Positions 60,611 to 64,000 of a stretch of DNA of 64,000 nt are shown piece by piece (positions within the stretch are counted from its first letter, which is position 1; every line of letters starts with the position of its first letter). The DNA comes from Oribacterium sp. C9 (lineage in GTDB: Bacteria > Bacillota > Clostridia > Lachnospirales > Lachnospiraceae), in the NCBI RefSeq assembly GCF_002007235.1, contig NZ_MUHW01000023.1:1-64000 (forward strand). Reading direction: 5' to 3'. Under the pieces are notes generated by a model, which was given only the letters and a program-made list of their open reading frames with translations, had not been told where the DNA came from and did not search any database. The position numbers and the translations under genes were made by a program.

Positions 60611-62020
60611 ATGATATTAGATTTATTGGATCAGATCGACAGCGTTATGTATTACCCGGTGCTCATGATCGTCATGGCACTCGCCGGATTGTACTTCACA
60701 GTCCTTACCAAAGGCGTTCAGATACGACTTTTTCCCGAATCCATACGGCTTTTAAAAGAACCGGCAGGTAAAAAAGGTGGTATTTCCTCCCTTCAGGCGA
60801 TGCTGGTCTCCACAGCATCAAGAGTAGGAACCGGCAACATCGTGGGGGTATCCACTGCCATCTGTCTGGGCGGTCCGGGGGCATGCTTCTGGATGTGGCT
60901 CATGTGCATCATCGGAGCTTCATCCGCATTTATCGAAAGCACCCTGGCTCAGATATACAAGCAGAAAATGAAAAACGGCAACTCCTACGGCGGTCCTGCC
61001 TATTACATCGAAAAAGCATTAAAGGCACCCTTTGTCGCAAAGGCCTTCTGCGTATTTCTCATTGCCACATACGCGGTAGGATTTAACCTTTTGTGTTCAT
61101 ACAATCTTCAGTCCACATTTGCGGCTTACAGGTTTTACGACGCAAAAAGCACCCCTGTTCTCGTGGGTACCATCCTCTCTCTTTTGACAGCATACTGCCT
61201 GTTTGGCGGAGGAAAAAGGATCATTGCCTTTACCAGCCTAATCGTACCTCTCATGGGTCTCTCCTATGTTGCAGTCTCGCTGGTGGTGATACTCGTTAAC
61301 TGGATACATATCCCTGCCATGTTCGCCATGATATTTAAGGATGCCTTTGACATAAAGGCTATCTTCGGTGCCGTTTCCGGTTCCTGCATGATATACGGAA
61401 TCAAACGAGGACTTTACTCCAACGAAGCCGGTGTGGGTTCTGCGCCCAATGCTTCCGCCTCAGCAGCTGTGTCCCACCCGGTAAAGCAGGGTCTGGTTCA
61501 AACCTTATCAGTCTATATAGATACTCTGCTTTTGTGTACAGCTACTGCACTTATGTGCTTATCAAGCGGTGTCGAAAGAAACGAAGCTGTGTCCGGTGCT
61601 CTCTATGTTCAGAACGCCATATCCACAGTTTTCGGAGGGGTGGGACCTCTTTTCATCACCATCGCCATGAGTCTTTTCGCTTTCACGACTATACTCGGAA
61701 ATCTTTTTTACGTTGATAATGCCATCATCTATCTCAATAAAAAAAGGATACCGTCCCGGAGATTCCTACTCGCCTTTCATATATTCTGTGCAGCCATCAT
61801 TCTCTTTGGTGCCATTCTCCCTATGAATGCCGCATGGGCGCTAGCCGATATCACCATGGGTGGCATGACTCTTATCAACCTTCCGGCATGTATGATACTT
61901 GGAAAAATTGCCCTTAAGACACTGAGAGATTACGAAGAACAGAGGGCCGCAGGAAAGGATCCTGTATTTGACGCAAGAAAGCTAGGACTTCCTGAATCAG
62001 ATCTCGATTTCTGGCACTGA
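60611..62020 (+). CDS. alanine/glycine:cation symporter (AGCS)
   Basis: This 469-residue transporter has about 11 membrane segments and the AGCS motifs: VSTASRVGTGNIVGVSTAI, the Na+-site region, GGPGACFWMWLMCIIGAS, and RGLYSNEAGVGSAPNASASA. It takes up alanine or glycine with Na+. The ribosome site AGGAG is about 17 bases from the ATG, which is unusually far, but no other start fits the family N-terminus. Confidence 0.94.
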   Translation: MILDLLDQIDSVMYYPVLMIVMALAGLYFTVLTKGVQIRLFPESIRLLKEPAGKKGGISSLQAMLVSTASRVGTGNIVGVSTAICLGGPGACFWMWLMCIIGASSAFIESTLAQIYKQKMKNGNSYGGPAYYIEKALKAPFVAKAFCVFLIATYAVGFNLLCSYNLQSTFAAYRFYDAKSTPVLVGTILSLLTAYCLFGGGKRIIAFTSLIVPLMGLSYVAVSLVVILVNWIHIPAMFAMIFKDAFDIKAIFGAVSGSCMIYGIKRGLYSNEAGVGSAPNASASAAVSHPVKQGLVQTLSVYIDTLLLCTATALMCLSSGVERNEAVSGALYVQNAISTVFGGVGPLFITIAMSLFAFTTILGNLFYVDNAIIYLNKKRIPSRRFLLAFHIFCAAIILFGAILPMNAAWALADITMGGMTLINLPACMILGKIALKTLRDYEEQRAAGKDPVFDARKLGLPESDLDFWH

Positions 62021-62206
62021 TATCATGAACCTCTATCAGGAGCGTGGATTGTCTCTGGCTTTTCACAGAATTCCGCCGGAACATACCTTGTTCTTAAAGA
62101 AATACCTACATCACTAACCGAAGTTTCAGAAATTTAATAAATAAGCACTTGTTCATTTTATATGGGAAATGATATCATAAGTCGTAATTTTTTCAGGAGG
62201 TTAGCG

Positions 62207-62956
62207 ATGATTGGTTTTTTTGATGCTGAATTCAACTCACTGAGACAGTCAGACGGAAACTTTGATTACAGTCTGATCGATATCGCAGTTATACCATGTA
62301 AAAGCAAAAAACAAGTGCCTGTTAAAAAGCCTTTTCAATCCTTTTGCCGACCGGAAAAGAATGACGGAAAGGTTTACAGAGCCATACGTGAGCTTACTAA
62401 CATCTCTCAGTCGGTCATAGATAAGGCTGAAGGATTCAATGTAGTTTACAGAGCATTCAGAGAATATGTACTTCGAAACAACATTACCAAGATCTTCACC
62501 TGGGGCGGAAGCGACCTGCCCATGATGAATTGGAACTGTGAGTTTTATGATATACCTAAGGAAGAACGTGATATACTTGACCGCTTCGTAGATATCGCCC
62601 CTGACATCTGCAGTAAGCTGGGAACCAAATCCGTAACTTCTGTAGAGAATGCTTCGTTTATATGCAACTGCCAGAAAAGAGACAGGCACAATGCTTTGGA
62701 TGATGCCATATCTTTACACGAGATAGTTTACGCTACCGAACTTAAGAAGTTCAACAAACAAAGAGCAAAACAGTTTCATGACTTCGAATGCCACAGAAAT
62801 GATTTCCTCGCAGCTAAACAGCTTATGGAAAGCCTGAAGCTGCACGGCACTGATATAAACGAACTTATAGAACGCATAAACAACGGCGAGAAATTCCCGA
62901 GCTTTTTCGAATTTCTCGGTCAAAACGATGAAACTAAAAAACAGGAATCGGCTTGA
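62207..62956 (+). CDS. DEDDh exonuclease-like protein
   Basis: This 249-residue protein starts at the ATG at 62207, six bases after AGGAGG; the longer frame is not needed. It has the exonuclease pattern: GFFDAEFN (Asp-x-Glu, Exo I), the Asp in FTWGGSDLPMMNWN (Exo II), and HNALDDAISL (Exo III, His and Asp). A helical, charged C-terminal extension (FHDFECHRNDFLAAKQLMESL) is not part of the nuclease core. It is a single-strand 3'-5' exonuclease candidate of DnaQ type. Its role (RNA or DNA) is unknown. Confidence 0.82.
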   Translation: MIGFFDAEFNSLRQSDGNFDYSLIDIAVIPCKSKKQVPVKKPFQSFCRPEKNDGKVYRAIRELTNISQSVIDKAEGFNVVYRAFREYVLRNNITKIFTWGGSDLPMMNWNCEFYDIPKEERDILDRFVDIAPDICSKLGTKSVTSVENASFICNCQKRDRHNALDDAISLHEIVYATELKKFNKQRAKQFHDFECHRNDFLAAKQLMESLKLHGTDINELIERINNGEKFPSFFEFLGQNDETKKQESA

Positions 62957-62984
62957 TAAAGACCGATTCCTGTTCTTTTTTACT
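62940..62984 (+). terminator. terminator of the exonuclease-like gene
   Basis: A perfect 12-bp stem AACAGGAATCGG / CCGATTCCTGTT overlaps the stop codon and is followed by CTTTTTT. Confidence 0.9.
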
Positions 62985-63091
62985 ATTCTACTATGTAAGT
63001 GTTATTTGCCGCTATCGAATCATTTCGAGCTCCGCGCCACCACGATCCTTCCAGTTTTATGCCGGCACAAGCGTAGAATAATTTATGCCCC

Positions 63092-63664
63092 TTATATAAA
63101 GTCCACCTTTCCGGTATCTATATGATACAGTGCTCCCACTACCTTCAGACTGTGCTCATGCTCTTCCTTCTGTATCTCGAGACTTTCCTCCACCGCAGCA
63201 ACACTGTGCTTCACATTGAGAACACATGCCTTTTCCGGATCCGTTTCATCCCTTATGGCCTCTCTTATCTCATGAAGTATAAACCTGATGTATTTATTGT
63301 CATCATCAGGATGGAAGGCTGCTCCTATGGCACCGCAGTTCGTATGTCCCATGACTACGATAAGCCTCGTACCCAGATGGCTCGCCGCATACTCTATGCT
63401 TCCCAGCTGATGATCGTCGATAACATTACCGGCAACCCTGATAACAAAGAGCTCACCTATTCCGGTTGAAAATATAGTCTCGGGAATAACTCTCGCATCC
63501 GAGCAGGTCACCACCACCGCAAAGGGCTCCTGTCCCTTGCCGGCTGTCTTTAAACGTGCAGTATATGAAACATCTCCGTTGCTCATGTCGGTCTCCAGGT
63601 ATTTTCGATTTCCCTCCATGAGGCGTTCCAATGCCTTATCCGCAGACATCACGATCTTATCCAT
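63092..63664 (-). CDS. beta-type carbonic anhydrase
   Basis: This is a 190-residue enzyme. The ATG at 63664 follows GGAGGG. Zinc ligands are seen in VVTCSDARV (Cys; the Asp-Arg pair is catalytic) and VVMGHTNCGAIG (His and Cys). It interconverts CO2 and bicarbonate in the cytoplasm. The sequence also has RVAGNVIDDHQLGSIEYA, typical for the family. It is a single gene, about 85 bp from the partial gene at the window edge. Confidence 0.95.
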   Translation of the reverse strand: MDKIVMSADKALERLMEGNRKYLETDMSNGDVSYTARLKTAGKGQEPFAVVVTCSDARVIPETIFSTGIGELFVIRVAGNVIDDHQLGSIEYAASHLGTRLIVVMGHTNCGAIGAAFHPDDDNKYIRFILHEIREAIRDETDPEKACVLNVKHSVAAVEESLEIQKEEHEHSLKVVGALYHIDTGKVDFI

Positions 63665-63751
63665 AAATTTCCCTCCTGTTTTCAAGTCACTTTGCCGTCT
63701 GAAATTCCGGCTCACAGACCGGATAATCTGATATTTCCGTACAGCTCAAAT

Positions 63752-64000
63752 TCACAGCTTTAACTCCAGCTCTCTTCCACTGTACTTTGTAGTTTCCACC
63801 ATGCTCTGCATCCAGGGTCCGTAATTGTGATTCCATAGTGATTCTATCATATCTTTGTAAACAGGATCGACCTTAAGCTCCTGCTTGTGCTCTGCCAAAG
63901 ACCCTTCCTCATAATACCTGAAGAACCTGTCTATCAGCTTCAGCACTTCATCCTTCTTTTGACCGCTGAGCCCCTCTCCTTCCAAAAGCTTCGCTAATGT
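63752..64000 (-). CDS. partial protein of unknown function (runs off the window)
   Basis: The frame is open from the right edge of the window to the stop at 63752, giving 82 residues of a C-terminus. It is mostly helical and charged (SGQKKDEVLKLIDRFFRYYEE; the end SLWNHNYGPWMQSMVE). A Met-like start inside at 63985 is probably not the real start. I do not recognise it. Confidence 0.55.
   Translation of the reverse strand, partial: TLAKLLEGEGLSGQKKDEVLKLIDRFFRYYEEGSLAEHKQELKVDPVYKDMIESLWNHNYGPWMQSMVETTKYSGRELELKL

Overview
The window looks like a chromosomal segment of a gut or rumen Firmicute of the family Lachnospiraceae; Butyrivibrio or a close relative is my best guess. The reasons are moderate GC with AGGAGG-type ribosome sites, TRAP transporters for sugar acids, a split altronate dehydratase, CstA, an Rpn-type nuclease and many low-GC insertion sequences. 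There are no rRNA, tRNA or housekeeping markers, so the genus is inference.

Bases 1-12,100 are an accessory region rich in mobile DNA. It holds a glycine-rich membrane protein with a coupled 31-residue ORF, an orphan 84-residue protein with its own promoter and terminator, an intact IS21 element (8-bp target duplication) sitting in the terminator of a relaxase remnant, an Rpn-family nuclease, an IS3 element inside another terminator, a cation/proton antiporter behind a fluoride riboswitch, and an IS110-family transposase with a long non-coding end that may encode a bridge RNA.

Bases 12,100-22,900 carry small metabolic and regulatory genes: DUF1848, cupin/HxlR/Nudix, an RpiB-like isomerase, DUF488, a DUF6429-GNAT fusion, gene remnants (HD domain, AraC), a two-component system next to a tannase-like lipoprotein, a wall-repeat secreted protein and a truncated symporter.

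Bases 23,100-26,200 are a compact RiPP-type cluster: two near-identical precursors with Nif11-like leaders ending in GG and Cys-containing cores, an unrecognised 328-residue protein, and a radical SAM/SPASM maturase. A degraded third precursor end lies between the last two. This is the best candidate for an undescribed system.

Bases 26,200-36,200 form a carbohydrate locus: two GH31 glycosidases and a TRAP transporter with a YcxB-like protein on the minus strand, and a divergent AraC regulator. CstA follows. Bases 38,200-40,800 contain two clusters of a 17-bp repeat around a secreted repeat protein, a probable small RNA with an anti-Shine-Dalgarno loop, and a HExxH metalloprotease-like protein.

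Bases 40,900-54,700 are a hexuronate/pectin locus. On the minus strand, in transcription order, are TRAP DctP-Q-M, an RraA-like protein, UxaA-N, UxaA-C, an SDR, UxaC, a LacI regulator and a PL22-like oligogalacturonate lyase. Divergent from it are a second YcxB-like protein, an enolase-superfamily acid-sugar dehydratase and another SDR. The intergenic region has LacI-type operators and a perfect 22-bp palindrome. The genes would import galacturonate or oligogalacturonides and convert them to 2-keto-3-deoxygluconate; the kinase and aldolase that finish the pathway are not in the window.

Bases 54,700-64,000 are ordinary chromosome: a Memo-AMMECR1 fusion, a NifS-type cysteine desulfurase, a FIST-GGDEF cyclase, an EamA exporter, an alanine/glycine symporter, a DEDDh exonuclease-like protein, a beta-carbonic anhydrase and a partial gene at the edge.
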